A DNA stretch of 64,000 nucleotides, taken from Azolla caroliniana. Taxonomy: Eukaryota > Polypodiophyta. The stretch is from assembly GCA_043228905.1 (NCBI GenBank), contig JBHGNT010000007.1:18290001-18354000 (forward strand). Direction: 5' to 3'. A program made the position numbers and the translations under genes. The notes under the pieces are model-generated. The model was not told the DNA's origin and made no database searches. It saw nothing but the letters and a program-made list of their open reading frames with translations. Of the stretch, positions 50,941 through 63,893 are shown piece by piece (the first letter of the stretch is position 1; each line of letters starts with the position of its first letter).

Positions 50941-53900
50941 ATGAAATGAAATCATAAGCTACATTCTAGCTTGGATAGCTGCATTCTAGAAATATCATTC
51001 ATTTCATTGATTAAAATGGCATGAAAAATGGAATGCATCGACAATTTATGACATTTCACATGACATGTTATCTGATTATTTCTCTGCAATCAAAGTTTGA
51101 ATGAATCACTTTCTGAATCCAGAATTTCCTGGATATTGGGTAATGATGATACAAAGAAAATGGGTCATGCTATATCTATTATTTCCATTAGGTATCCAAT
51201 GATACGAAATGCATGGTATATTAAAATTTAGTAGAATGTGTAGTTGCAAATCAATTTATCTTTATGTGTGTATATACCCATTTTTATGATATGAAAAATG
51301 CTTTATATTCTCACAATATAGTTGAAAGTTGTTGAAATCTCGCACTTCAATTAATGGTCTCAATTTGGCGTGCATTTGTACCTTTGGTAATAATATTATA
51401 GCTGCATTAAATCTATTCCACTATAGTAGTTAAAACTCTTCTTCTTCTTCTTTTTCCAAAAACAGTAGTTAAAACTCTTTGTTATTGGGTTGAATTGTGT
51501 GCCTACATGCACCTCTCCAAAGTAAATTGTATTGATTTGGTGTATCAACTTTTGGGATGACTTTCTTTCCCTCATGATTACTTAAGGATGTGGTGTTACG
51601 TCAAGACGAGTAGTATGATTGAAATAAGTTAATTGTTAATCATAGATTTCCTAGCATAAATAGTAGCAAATAGTTATTCAATTTTTACTTTGTTGTCCAT
51701 AGTAGTATTTTAGGTATATAACAAACCCCATCAATGCATTATAGCCATCTCATGCGCCATCAAGTTAGCACAAAATCATATCCCAGCAAAAATATTGGTG
51801 GAGTAATTATTAGAGCAAATGCCTAGATATGCACAATTATCCCTATTTAATAACTCTTTTCTTGAACCAAGGGAGTAGTCCTTGGTTATATGTCATATGT
51901 TTTTAAGAGGTGGTTGATGACATGTTCCTCATTCTTCTTCTCTTGAAATGTTTATTCAAGTTTGAGATAAATACTCGTTGGAAATCATATAGTGTCTTGA
52001 GATTGCATGCAACTATTGATGGAAAAATCTCAAATTTGCAATGTGTAATAAATGCAATCATGGATTGTTTACGAACAATTGTAGTACAAAAGGGAAACCT
52101 TGCAATCATGTAGTGTCTTCCAATGAATTGTAGTACAAAAGAGAAGCCTTGCAACCTTGGGTGTCTACCATTGTGAGTCTTCTCCGACTTGATATGGCTC
52201 ATGTCCCCTTCCTATCTTATATAAAAAAATCCCAACCACTAAAATGCATAGCTTGGTCAGATAAATTTGCACATCATTGGGATATGGCAAATTCAACCAA
52301 TGGATAGATTCTCAAGAGAGAGAGAATCCTTGTTACATGCTTTTTTGATCTTGCTATATTTTATAGTAGTAAAAGATCAACTTTTTGAATAATCAATATT
52401 GGAAGTTGGTGAATTAACAGTTTTTTGGGTATAGAAATGATACACACATTATGCTTTGGTGTCTATGGTGTTGTTAAAATTTGGATCTCGTGGAGAGTGA
52501 GTTTTGTGAGAAATATGTGACTCGTACAATATATACATAATAAGTTATACAAGAATAACAAGACAATTCATATTCAAGCCCAATGTAAAAAACATTAGTT
52601 TATATCTAACACAATATACCAATATGATTAAATGAAATTATTCATTGTAAAATTTTTATGTTCTATTAGTAAGGTTCGTTTTTTTGAGTTACGGTTATGG
52701 ATTTTAGTCTCAGTCATGGAGTCAAGTGTTGCATTTAATGTAGAACAAATTAACCTAAAGTCATGTAAAGTAATAATATCCTTGTAAAAGTATGGTTTCA
52801 CAAATTTGCATTCATTTTCTCATTTTGAGACCATGCATATAAAACATTTTTTTGCTCCTTAAAATATGGCTTTATAGATTCCCTTTGATTATAGCCTACC
52901 TTTATATTAAGAATAAGCACAACATTATGTTGTAACCATAGGAAATTAATAGTACTGTCATGCAAGTCCCTACATGCAAATGAATTGTAAAGGCACATAT
53001 CAATATCAAGGTGGAAGGCAATAATAGCAACTTTGATCTTTAGAAATTTGTATTGATAAGGTGGAAGGCAATAAGAGCAAGTCCCTACACTGAGTTCGTT
53101 AGCTATTGGCAATTATATCATAAGTGCGAGAACAAGGCTAAATTTAAAAAATCGATACATAACAAACATATGTGTTGAGTATCAATCATAGAGTCACATT
53201 TCCATTACAAATCAACATTATCACTAAAATCTTTCATAAAGTCTATGGCCTTCTTATGTGAGTATTATGTCCATTTTTTCCATGTTGCCCACATTGCTTT
53301 GAATGAGCAATCATCAAAGTTCATATGCGATGCAAGGTAATTTTATTTTTGGCACTAGAGCCTCAATTTTGCAATTCTTGCCTTTTAAAGGTAAATGCAA
53401 TCATATTCACTGTTTGTAATGTTGGGACAAAAATTCCAATGTACTGTATCTTGGTAGCAAGGCACTAGTCTACACAAAAAACTAGATATTTGAGAAGAAT
53501 TTTTGTAATCAAAACAACGTGAACCCATTCATCAAGACTCAAAATCACAACCTGAATTTTTTGAAGTCTTTATCACCACTCAATAATGTTTGTATGTTTA
53601 CAATTTGAGGCTTAGAATTTAGGAATGCAACTTGAGGTTTCTTTTTACTTCAGGCTTTAGTATAAAATTATTTTGTTCCAAATGGCATTTCCTTATGAGA
53701 TGATTTTTCTTTACATCGAGGAGCAAAACAATTGTGTCCAACCTTTTTCAACATGTAATTGTAATCTCATTTTGACCATCCTCATATATATTGCATATGA
53801 AGCTCCACCCTAGTTCATTAACCATATGTTGTCATATCACATTTTCTGCAATTTGGCCATATTCAACCAAATTCTAATTAGGGAACCTACTCAAGCATGA

Positions 53901-54755
53901 GAATGGGAAAGGTCATAGATATAATCGTACATGGTTCCAAATTTTAGTATTCTCCAAACTACATATGTATGTTTGTCTATATACAACACCATATATTGTT
54001 CAATCTATGTATTTAAATATGTGGAAAACAACCAATACCGCCTAGTCAATGATTGGACAAAAACAAATGTTGGGAGGTTTTCCCACCACCCTTTGTCATT
54101 TTCTTGATATAAGAAATGTTTACAATATGATGTTTATAACCATAAACAGGTGATCATAACGAACATAGGAGAGGTGTCTAGCCACAATAAATATAATGAA
54201 TTCAGTATAAATAAACACTTATCTCTTTCATGATGATGCATTGACTATTATGTGCCATTGATGAAAACCTTGACACAAACTATAACAAAGGATTATTTTA
54301 TTGTGACTCATCACAAAAACACATCAATCAATAAACAATAAGGATGGTGTCCTCATAAAACCAAATTCGTAAAGTCAATCGCTCTATCAGCCCCATGCAT
54401 TATGTCTACCCAGATATTATTCTCATACATCTATGGGCATACCTATATTAGAATAATATCTACGTAGACCTAAGGTGTTGAACTAAAAATGGATTAGAAT
54501 AATATCTATGTAGACATAAAGCATACCTTCCCACACATAACCACATTGTATTGTCAATAACTACTAACCACTTCACAATAAGAAGTAATGGCTACATTAC
54601 CATGTAATCATTACCTACATTACGAAGTAATAATTTAGGGAAGTTGCACCTTATAATGTTACACATTTAGTTATGCCTCCACTACCTTAACTCATAATTA
54701 TTTGGCATTCATTGACAAAATAAGTAAGAATGAGACCATTCTAACCATTTAGAAG
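50941..54755. other. Intergenic, nothing recognised
   Basis: A long AT-rich stretch (nearly 4 kb) with short frames only. I found no gene, RNA gene or defined repeat in it. Confidence 0.4.
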
Positions 54756-54757
54756 TG

Positions 54758-54890
54758 ACGTGTCTATCTGCACCTAAATCATAAATAGTCTTAGCGAGGG
54801 AATTCTGACCACGGACGGTGCAGGTCGCTTAGCTAAGGGTGCATGCGATTTGCACCGTTCGATTTGGATAAAAGAAAGGGCGCCAATAAA
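54758..54890 (+). repeat. Dispersed repeat, same family as the 63.6-63.9 kb inverted pair
   Basis: GACGTGTCTAT, TCTTAGCGAGGGAAT, GGTGCAGGTCGCTTAG and TTGCACCGTTCGATTTGGAT occur in the same order as at 63774-63893. Confidence 0.85.
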
Positions 54891-54934
54891 AAGTTGACAC
54901 CATTTGTCAGCAGAACACCCGATGGTTCAATATC

Positions 54935-55172
54935 TAAACACCTTGCTTCTCAAAAGACGCCCTACTCACACCTTGCTCATAGGAAGATGCCCTACTCACA
55001 CTTTTCAGATTCCCTGCTCATTGGAAAATACCTTGCTTACATTAGGAAGACGCCCTACTCACACCCTTCGCACACTTTACTCCTTCGAAGACGCCTTGCT
55101 ACATTTTTTAGACACCATGCTCATTTCAAGACACCCCCCGCTCATAATAGGAAGACGCCCTACTTATAAATA
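54935..55172 (+). repeat. Minisatellite, unit about 30-35 bp
   Basis: Variants of GGAAGACGCCCTACTCACACC recur six to eight times with intervening CTTGCTCAT-like words. It lies directly beside the dispersed repeat at 54758. Confidence 0.75.
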
Positions 55173-56439
55173 TTGAGCAACCCAACTTACAAGGGTTTAG
55201 GGTATAAAACCTGCTCCTTGTCGATTTTTTGACATTTTTCAAATTAAAGTTTGTGGTTTTTGGAGGGATAGCTGATAGCCATCAACATGCAACAAAAAAC
55301 CACCTGCACCTACATCACGATCAACATCGCCACCTGCAAATCATTCAAGTTTGTATTTTAGGGTTTTGGGATTGTATTACTATGTTAATATTATTAAAAT
55401 GTTAGTTTACATGGATTGTTAAAATGTGGCATAGCTTTTGATGTGATATGAAACTATTTGGTTGAGACTTGAATCTTACCTAGTGAGTAAGTCACTTATA
55501 GCATATGGTTTCCTCGTTAAAAAGTTTTGTGTTCACATTGCCCATGTTTATCCCACCACCTATTTGTTTCTAATATAATATTGTTGTCCAAATGTAAAAA
55601 TAAAAAAATGTAACACTTGGACTTTAACATCAACATTCGATTGGTATTCATAGTTTTTATAACAGTATGTCAATGATAAGCTACATAGGTTAAATATGAT
55701 TTCTCTTACATTTTTCATTCATGTGTTTTATTACAACAATATGGGCTTGAGATTATGTGTGAATGTACTGATATGCATCTATTTACCATTATTTCTATGT
55801 TCCTTAATCTTCAAGGTTTCATACTAAAATAGGATGAAATGTTAAAATGGGATAATAATGTTAAAATGGATTGGACCTTATGTATTGTATATGTTTTTGG
55901 GGGTTTAGGGTTTGTTAGAATGGATTGTAAATTTTGTATAGGCGCTAGGGTTTAGTATTTTCCGAATTGAAAAATGGGATTGTACATATTTTGTATATTC
56001 TTGATAATGTTACAATGGATTGAACCTTATGGATTGTTTAGTGTTTTGGGGGTTTAGGTTTGACATATTTGGTTATAGATTGCTTGTCAAAGATGGCTGT
56101 GAAGTACAAAGACTTTGAAATGGAAGATGCCGATTGGGATGATGCATATCACTCTGAAGGGAGGTATGTGATTTCTTCATACTTGCATTTGAATAACAGT
56201 TATGCATGTGTGTTAACCTTTGTTTTGAATTTAGAGTTTTCGTGAGAAGGGGTCATAGAAAAAACATAGCTGCGAAGATGGAGGCTCAAAACAACATGGA
56301 GACGACAACGATAGTTCGAAGCCTTCAGTTGGACCCCATATACCGAAACATGTGTTAGGAGCGCCATCATCTGATGTGGAACAAGATCAACACTCCTCTC
56401 TAGTGGAATATTATAAGTAGATACAAGATCACAGTTGAT
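55173..56439. other. Intergenic, nothing recognised
   Basis: AT-rich DNA with scattered short words like GGGTTTAGGG but no tract or gene. Confidence 0.4.
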
Positions 56440-56442
56440 TGA

Positions 56443-56687
56443 TGGCAGCATAGACAAATAAAATAGGAATGCAGCTAGTGCGTTAGAGAGAGAGAGAAAT
56501 AATTAAGCACAATTCAGAATATATTGCAATAGCCACAAGGAACAACCACATAACTAGGTTACAAAGTCAGTTTATATACTGACTGACTTAGGGCAACTGC
56601 CCTTCTCACTATTTACATAAGTAGCCTAAGCCTAGTGTGTACAAAGGAAACGGTGTGAATACGTCAATTAGAAGCCCGTATTCAACA
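56443..56687 (-). repeat. Copia-3 3' LTR (boundary on the far side uncertain)
   Basis: On the minus strand CAAGGGAG (polypurine, 56688-56695) is followed by TGTTGAATACGGGC, a typical LTR start. The other end is a guess. Confidence 0.55.
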
Positions 56688-56889
56688 CTCCCTTGTAATG
56701 GGCGTATACATCTGAAATCTGTAAACCAAAATGAATGTACAATAGAGATTGATATAAGGTTTCCGAACAATCGAGAATTTGTTCGAATCGGTGAACTCCG
56801 AAGAGCAGAAGGCCAGATTGGTTGAGTTCAGAGAGACTAAAGCCGAAGTTTGAACTATCCAGGTCTATTGTTTGAGAAAGATCCCGGGT

Positions 56890-58725
56890 GTCCGATTTAT
56901 TCGAACTGATTCTTCATTACGCCCATTTAATGCCGAAGGCATCGAGATCGATTCGCCAAGAGACACTTGGTCATTGCATCCGCAATGTTATCGGTCGTAA
57001 GTACCTTCTCAAGGATGATTTTCCCTTGAATGACACAATCCTGAACGAAATGATATCGAACATCGATATGCTTGGAGGCGTTGTGATGACAGAGCAACAA
57101 CACCCTGACTGTCACTGTAAACAATTGGAACCGAGCCGATTTTGGCTTGTTGAAACGTGTAGGCCAGTCGAGCAAGCCATAAGGCCTCTTTTGCAGCATC
57201 AGGTGTGACTACGTATTCGACCTTGGTCGTAGATGTGGCGGTGCATCCTGAAGTTTCGATTTCCATGAGATCGCTCCATTGCCAAGTTTAAAACAAAATC
57301 CGGTTGTTGATTTACGGCTGTCTACGCAACCTGCAAAGTCCAAGTCGGTGTATCCAACTACGCTTGAGATGTCGTTCAGACCGAATAGAATACCAAGGTC
57401 TTTTGTGCCCACCAGATATCTGAACACATGCTTGATTGCGTTCCAATGCGATCGGCCAAGATTGTGCATAAATCTACTAACAACTCCAACAGTGTGAGCG
57501 ATGTTAGGTCGTGTCGTGACCATGGCATACATTAGGAAGCCTATTGTCGGTGCATACGGTACCGACTTCATAATCTCCCCCTTCGAACCGGATTCCGAGT
57601 ACTAATGGGGAGTAGGGTTGAAGCAGATTTTGCTGATTGCATGTTGAAGCGTGCCAAGACACGTCCAATGTAGTCGGATTGAGATAGAAACAATTGTCTT
57701 CGATTTCGATTCCAACTTATTTTCATGCCAAGAATGTGTCAAGCCGGACCAAGATCCTTCATGGAAAACTTCAACCGTAGTTGCTGAACAAGTTTGGTGA
57801 GTTCTCAAGCATGGTGACTTGAGATGAGCATGTCTTCCACGTAGACGATGAAGAAGATGGGTGATCCATCCCAAGCTGTTTTCGTGAAGAGACAGTGGTC
57901 CTCATCGTGCTTTGAGAAGTCGATCGATTGGATAAAGTCATCGAACTTCTTGTACCACTGTTGCGGCGCTTGTTTCAGGCCGTAAAGACTCTTCCACGAA
58001 GCCTTTCAGCTGCTCCATATAAATTTCCTCAAGATCACCATGGAGGAAAGCCGTTTTGACATCTAGTTGAATTAGATGTTCTTGGCCGGATACCACGAAG
58101 CCTTTCGGCTACTCCATATAAATTTCCTCCTCAAGATCACCATGGAGGAAAGCCGTTTTGACATCTAGTTGAATCAGTTCCAAATTCTCGGCGGCCACTA
58201 CACCGAGCATAAAGAGAAGGGTGGTCATTCTCACCACTGGTGAGAAAATTTCGTCGAACACCATATTCCTGTTGAAAACCCTTTGCTACTAATCTGGCCT
58301 TAAATTTCGGGGTGGCCGAATCAGGCATCTCCTTAACTCGATAAACCCACTTACACAGAAGAGCACGTCGATTCTTCCGTAATTCGACCAAGTCCCAAGT
58401 GTTGTTTGCACGAATGGAGTTCATTTCGGATTCCATTGCCAGATGCCAGGTGGCCGAGTCGGCTGATGTCAATGCTTCTTCGCATGATGTCGGTTCTCCG
58501 GCGTTCGTGAAGAAGATACCATGAGAGTATCTCTCCGGGGTTGCGACAGTCTCTCGGAGCATCGAGGTATGACTGGACAGGTCGCATCGGGTGTCGTGGC
58601 CGGATGGTCCAAGCCGAGTCATTTGGCTGTGCCGTGTTTGACGTTGTCGAGTCGGTGTTAGAGGGTTCAACTACCCATGAAGTTGACCGTTGTCGTGAAG
58701 ATTTTCGTCCACAAGCGGAAACCCG
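56890..58725 (-). pseudogene. Copia-3 reverse transcriptase and RNase H
   Basis: The minus-strand frames give WVYRVKEMPDSATPKFKARL, KGFQQEYGV, SVPYAPTIGFLMYAMVTTRP, YTDLDFAGC and TTKVEYVV in RT-RNase H order, separated by frameshifts. A segment of about 80 bp is duplicated in tandem (57995-58073 and 58094-58172) inside the RT. Confidence 0.88.
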
Positions 58726-58729
58726 AGCA

Positions 58730-59388
58730 ACATTGCACACGTACATAATGTATTTGTAATAGTAATAAAGGTATAAAGGTGATGTGGTTGTACGCACATC
58801 CATGAGAGAGAGAGAGAGAGAGGTACTATGCGGTACATAGGTGCCTAGTTGTTTGTGAGGAGGTGGGAGTTAAGGGGCCATCAATCTCACCCTCCCCCAA
58901 ATCAAGGCAAATATCCCCTTTGAATGAAAGGGGATATTTTAGTCTCACTTTTGTAAATGGTCTTCCCTCCTTGTGCTATAAAAGGAGAGAGAATGCACCA
59001 TTGTGGGGGTTGCCCATTTTGCATTCAAGGGTATACCGTTAGGTTTAGAGTTAGGTTTCTTCTTCTTCTTCTTCCTCCTTTGTGTTCGTTTAGGGTTTGC
59101 TTCAGCTCATCTCCTGCGCAAGACCCCGCTCGGCGCGACGAGCCCGTGAGCTCCCCGACGACGGCTTGGCAGCAAACGACTACTGTAACCTACCTCAGTC
59201 CGGCTCGAAGCCGAGAATGTATTCTTCTTTTTATATACATATATACGTTTGCGTTTGTCTGTGTATATTCGCGTCTTCGTTGGTGTCGGGTGCTTCCCCT
59301 CTCCTGCACTTCCTGTACTTAAGGGTGTGAGTCAGGCTGGCCTGTGTGTGTGTGTGTGTGTGAGTGAGTGTGCGTGAGTCGGTGTTAA

Positions 59389-59435
<47 letters not shown>

Positions 59436-59590
59436 TCGGTTGCTTCCGGTGTGCTTCTGGGATGTCCCGGAAACGGTGAAGCACGACTTCCTACGCTCCA
59501 TCACTCCCTAGTCCAAGACCCCCGTGGTCCCGCCTTTCTCCACGCATGTGCATAACAACGCGACACCGTGTGTTGTGAGTTGGGCCTTCG
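58730..59590 (+). mobile_element. LTR-like insertion inside Copia-3
   Basis: About 860 bp lie between the Copia-3 integrase-RT linker halves and code for nothing recognised. The segment has TATAAAAG at 58978-58985, a pyrimidine-rich leader, and (GA), (TG) and (TC) microsatellites at 58803-58821, 59343-59363 and 59391-59432. The layout suggests a solo LTR in plus orientation, but I could not define TG/CA ends or a target-site duplication. Confidence 0.45.
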
Positions 59591-59599
59591 TGAAGGGTT

Positions 59600-61800
59600 G
59601 GCACATCGGAGAAAATTACCCGTCGGACTTCAATGGATTTTTCGACTGATTGATGCATGGTCGACTTGTTGAACACGACGTCCGAACTTCTGATGGTCTG
59701 TCAGTGCTCGGGGTCCTAGAGTCAGTATCCAATTTCACCATCTGGTCCATAATCGAGGAAAATACATTTCCTAGACCTTGGTGCAAGTTTGCGGCAATCA
59801 TCTTTCGAGATGAGGGCGTACACCTCGCATCCGAAAATCATCAACTTGTCATAATTCAGCTTACCACCGGTCCATAATTCCTGAGGGATCCGAAGTCCTA
59901 GAGGCCTACTCAACGACATGTTGATTATGTGTATTGCCGTACGTAGGGCCTCTGCCCAGAAGCCATTCGACAGTCCAGAGTGTTGGAGCATGGAAACTAT
60001 CCTTTCTTGAATTGTCCGATTCATTCCCTCAGCAATTCCATTCTGCTTCGGACTGTGGGGTGCCGTAAATTCATGTCTTATGCCGTGTTGTCGGCAAAAT
60101 TTGACAAATTCCTCTTATTTGAACTCTCCCCCGTTATCGATTCGAAGGCATTTTAGTTTTGGACTGGACTGGTTCTCAACCATAGCGAGCCAATCAGAGA
60201 AGATCGAGAGCACTCGATCTTTGGTTTTGATCGGATAAGCCCACACCTTCCGAGTTGAGTTGTCAATGAAGCTGACGAAGTATGAAGCACCTCCAAGAGA
60301 CTGATGTGGCATAGGACCACAGACGTCTGAGTGGACCAAATCGAGCAGACTTGATTCTCTTGGGGCGGATGACGGGTGTGTCGCGGCTGTCTGTTTGCCA
60401 TATTAGCAATGCTCGCAGAACTGATGATCCGAGAAGGAGAGTTTGGGGATGTATCCGACTCTAGATAAGTGCGTCATGCCGGCCTTGATGAGGTGTTAGA
60501 TTCGTCCATGCCATAGTGATGACACGGGAATGTCAACTAGAAATAGGTCACCCTCTCTGAGTGTGACGTGTAAAGGATATAATCAGTGTATCTTCGGTCC
60601 TCGAGCAAGCAAGAGGTTCCTCCTACGGAGCGTCCACCCTCCTGATGAGAAGCCAACACGAATGCCATCTTCATCCAATTGTCCGACTGAGATCAGTGGT
60701 TTGGAGAGCTCAAGTCCCTGTCGGACATTACGTAGCACTAATGTAGAGCCACCCGCAAGGTTGAGCTCTATTGTGCCGATTCCAATTATGTTGCAGTGTT
60801 GCGAATTTCCTACTCGGACTGAGTCGAAATGTCGGGCCATGTATTTACGGAATTGGGATCGATGAGGAGTCACATGAAAGGACACACCCGAATCTAAGAG
60901 CGATGTGCTCGATTCTTCAGTTGTAAGCAGAACTTCTGATTCAACTGGGTTCTCAATTGATAGTATGTTTGGGTTCTTTGATAATACTTCGGTTGTAGAG
61001 CCGACGTTGTTGATCTCGTCGTGTTGGCCGCTCTTCTAATCGGCTCGTTGAGCCTTATCGTTTTTGGCCTTGAGTGCATGGCAATCGGCTTTGATGTGCC
61101 CGGGTTTCTTGCAGTAGTTGTAGACTTGATTATCCTGAGACTTGCTCCGACTTCGTTGATTGTTCGGCTGCCGTGAAGAACCTCTTCCACGGTTGTTCGA
61201 TCGGTCGGTCGAACCTTGTACTATGTAGGCGTTGTTCGCTGAATCGTTTGCAAATGATTTTCTCCGAGCTACTTCAGTCAGAATTGCACTCGTGACTGAG
61301 GAGTACTTGACGACAGCTGTTGACTCATTGCACACGGTTGTAACGAAGGTTTCCCAAGAAGGAGGGAGACTACTCATAAGCAACATTACTTTTAGTTCAT
61401 CCTCGATAGTCATCCCATGGGGCGCAATTTGGGAGCTTAAGCTTTTGTACTCGTTCAGGTGTGCCTGGACCGAGTCGGACTCTTTCATCCGAAGAGTTAT
61501 AAAGGCGTCGAATCAAGTATATCTTGGTGGCGACGACCTTCTTTTCGTAAGTGTCTGAAAGTGTCTTCCATAGTTGGAAGGCAGTCGAGCACGATCGCAT
61601 TGTGAAGTACACAGACTCCGATAGGTGCATTCGAATGGTGGCTTGGACAATTCTATCGAGCTTTTCCCATTTAAGCGGCTTGTATCCTTCTGGAGGGTCT
61701 TCATTCTCAATGGGGTCAATTTCCCCCTTGACTATTAAATAGTCCTACATCTGCTCCTTCGAGAAGTTGAAGTTCGTATAATGCATGAGTCATGCTAGTG
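59600..61800 (-). pseudogene. Copia-3 gag, protease and integrase
   Basis: Minus-strand pieces: gag (LWKTLSDTYEKK; SVQAHLNEYKSL), a CCHC knuckle with the first Cys changed (YNYCKKPGHIKADC), protease region (SFHVTPHRSQF), and integrase (HSDVCGPMPHQS; RIDNGGEF; FWAEALRTA). At least four frame breaks separate them. Confidence 0.88.
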
Positions 61801-62700
61801 AGAGCAACGGTAGTTTAGGAAGAAATCAGAGATCGAGGCAATTTGTGGAAGGTTTGTGGCATCTATGTAGTGCTTCCAATAGGCTGGAAGAGGAGTATGC
61901 AACTTCAGGTATTTGCTATGTGTTTTGTCTTCTTGCTTGTTGAAGACTTAGCTCGACGTTCAAACCCTTTTGGAAACAAGTTCTAGCTAGCATGTCACAA
62001 ACTTGAGTTAGTGGTTTTCGTGGCTGAATCTGATTTGAGGAGGATGTGCAAAGCAGGGGAAATGGCATCCACATTGACCATGAGTCTATTGACCATGTGG
62101 ATACGATGCCCCAAGATGTGTTTGAGTGCTTTCACATCGTCAATCTACTTTGGGTGCAACTTCATGCGCAAAGTTATAAGTTGGAGGACATCCTTGTACA
62201 TTTTCTTGAACGCGATTTCATCTTCATATCCACATTGCAATCAGGGCATTAGGTGTTGTGGATGAAGATGCAACATAGTCCACAAGGTGTCCCATGTACT
62301 TTTTGTGATCCACTTAATAATGATGCAACATGCACTTTGAAGAATCTGGAAGAGATGACCATATGGACGATATGTGGCGGCAATGACGACCGTTGTATCG
62401 TAATGGAAGGTTGACATGACATCTTGCACATCCCAACCTAACCTGATGGGTGGGATTGTGCCTATTATGTGATGCAATCCATTAGGATGTTAGTGGAGGA
62501 GTTCATCCAAGGCTTCACCATCACACAATTTTGGAAGTATGAGCTCATGTGTGGATTGCATGTCACTTTTATAAGCAATGGGTGGGTTCTTATAGTGACA
62601 CATTTTGTACAGGGTAAAGAGAACTAGTTCGAACACGATGACATAACTCTCCTTCGGACAAACATGGTGAAATGGGCTCAAAGGATTTTTGGATTTCTAA
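61801..62700. other. Right flank of Copia-3, nothing recognised
   Basis: Short frames on both strands (for example 62046-62252 plus) have no family I recognise. Host DNA or an old transposon cannot be told apart. Confidence 0.3.
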
Positions 62701-62707
62701 TTTCATA

Positions 62708-62996
62708 GCCATGGCACATTTTGTATATGACTCTATAATTTTGTATATGAAACAACCATTTTGTGTATGACTCTACAATTTTGTATATGAAACAAACATT
62801 CTTAAAAGTTTAACAGTTTGGGATAGATTGTAACTAACCTCAATCTTGATTAGTGCTTCTCATTCAAAATGTTGTGAGTTCAAACATTGTGATTTATGCT
62901 TGGTCATTGAGCATCCCTTTAATACCCAATGATTCTATGATTGATATGCAAGCCTTCCTTTAGTACCCAATGATTCTGTGATTGATATACCATTTG
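62708..62996. repeat. Two short direct duplications
   Basis: ATTTTGTATATGACTCTA-type words are repeated about 48 bp apart (62718-62808). The TACCCAATGATTCT word with GATTGATAT is repeated at 62920 and 62967. Confidence 0.6.
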
Positions 62997-63210
62997 ATGT
63001 GTTACGGTTGTATTCACTTATTTTTCGGGACTCCTGATTTCTAATGTAGGTAGAATGGTGACTTGTTTGCTCATCATGGATGTGGGCGATCCTTGAGAGT
63101 TCTTGTTTCCAAAATATTCCAAAGCATCTAGAACATACACACATGCAACACTTCGCACCATCAAATACCACATAGTACCGCTATTGTGAATGTTGGTCTT
63201 AATGTTTAGA

Positions 63211-63212
<2 letters not shown>

Positions 63213-63252
<40 letters not shown>
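63213..63252. repeat. (TA)n microsatellite
   Basis: About 20 TA units. Confidence 0.95.
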
Positions 63253-63255
<3 letters not shown>

Positions 63256-63413
63256 CTACAAGCCCAAGGATAGAGCAAACTTATGAAATGTTGGTTAAAT
63301 AGGTAGGGTGAGGAGGAATACAGTAATATACTATACTACATAGTAATATACATACTATGTCCTCCATTTTGATGTTTGTTCCCCAACATTGACCAAGAAG
63401 CAAAAAGTATAGA

Positions 63414-63478
63414 ACCAAGATTTGAACTCTACACCTATAACACCTAAGAAACGTCTTTAATCACTAAGCCATCATTTA
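63414..63478 (-). mobile_element. tRNA-like Pol III segment, possible SINE head
   Basis: On the minus strand A-box-like TGGCTTAGTGAT and B-box-like GAGTTCAAATC are spaced much as at 28.6 kb, and the A-box flank (GTGATTAAAG versus GTGGTTAAGG) is alike. No cloverleaf. Confidence 0.4.
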
Positions 63479-63604
63479 TCATCAAAATTTACATTAGTTT
63501 TCTACTTTATTAGTGTTTCATTGTGAGGACAGTTAAGCACTTCATGATAGAGTTGGGCGCTTTGTGATAGAGGTCGTGGTCAAAGTAGGATGCTCTTTTA
63601 TTAG

Positions 63605-63712
63605 TGCACTCTTTTATATCCAAATCGAATGTGCCCTCAGTTGAGCGACCTGCACCATCCGTGGCCATGATTCCCTCGCCTAGCCTACTTATGATTTTGG
63701 CGCAATAGACAC
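63605..63712 (-). repeat. Inverted-repeat arm, left
   Basis: The reverse complement of this arm matches 63775-63893: GTGTCTATT, GGCGAGGGAATCATG, GGTGCAGGTCGCTCAAC, CGATTTGGATA. Confidence 0.85.
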
Positions 63713-63715
63713 AAG

Positions 63716-63721
63716 CCATAC

Positions 63722-63770
<49 letters not shown>

Positions 63771-63772
63771 TA
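63716..63772. repeat. (CATACA)n microsatellite between the inverted arms
   Basis: About nine hexamer units make the loop of the inverted pair. Confidence 0.95.
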
Positions 63773-63774
63773 CG

Positions 63775-63893
63775 ACGTGTCTATTTGCACTAAAATCATA
63801 AATAGGCTTGGCGAGGGAATCACGACCACGTACGGTGCAGGTCGTTTAGTTGAGGGCGCGCGTGATCTGCACCATCCGATTTGGATAGAAAAA
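63775..63893 (+). repeat. Inverted-repeat arm, right
   Basis: Matches the left arm in inverse orientation and the copy at 54758-54890 in direct orientation. Confidence 0.85.

Larger units (their letters stand above)
56440..61800 (-). mobile_element. Copia-3, decayed Ty1/Copia element, minus strand
   Basis: Read on the minus strand the order is gag, protease, integrase, an insertion, RT, RNase H, polypurine tract and a 3' LTR. All reading frames are broken. No 5' LTR or primer site is seen beyond 61800, so the 5' end is missing. It is distinct from Copia-1 and Copia-2 in sequence. Confidence 0.9.

Noticed and set aside
62046-62252. 68-codon frame as a host gene fragment
   Set aside because: Short, unrecognised, and next to a transposon border; no support either way.
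63719-63770. CRISPR-like array of short repeats
   Set aside because: It is a plain hexamer microsatellite without spacers, in a plant genome.
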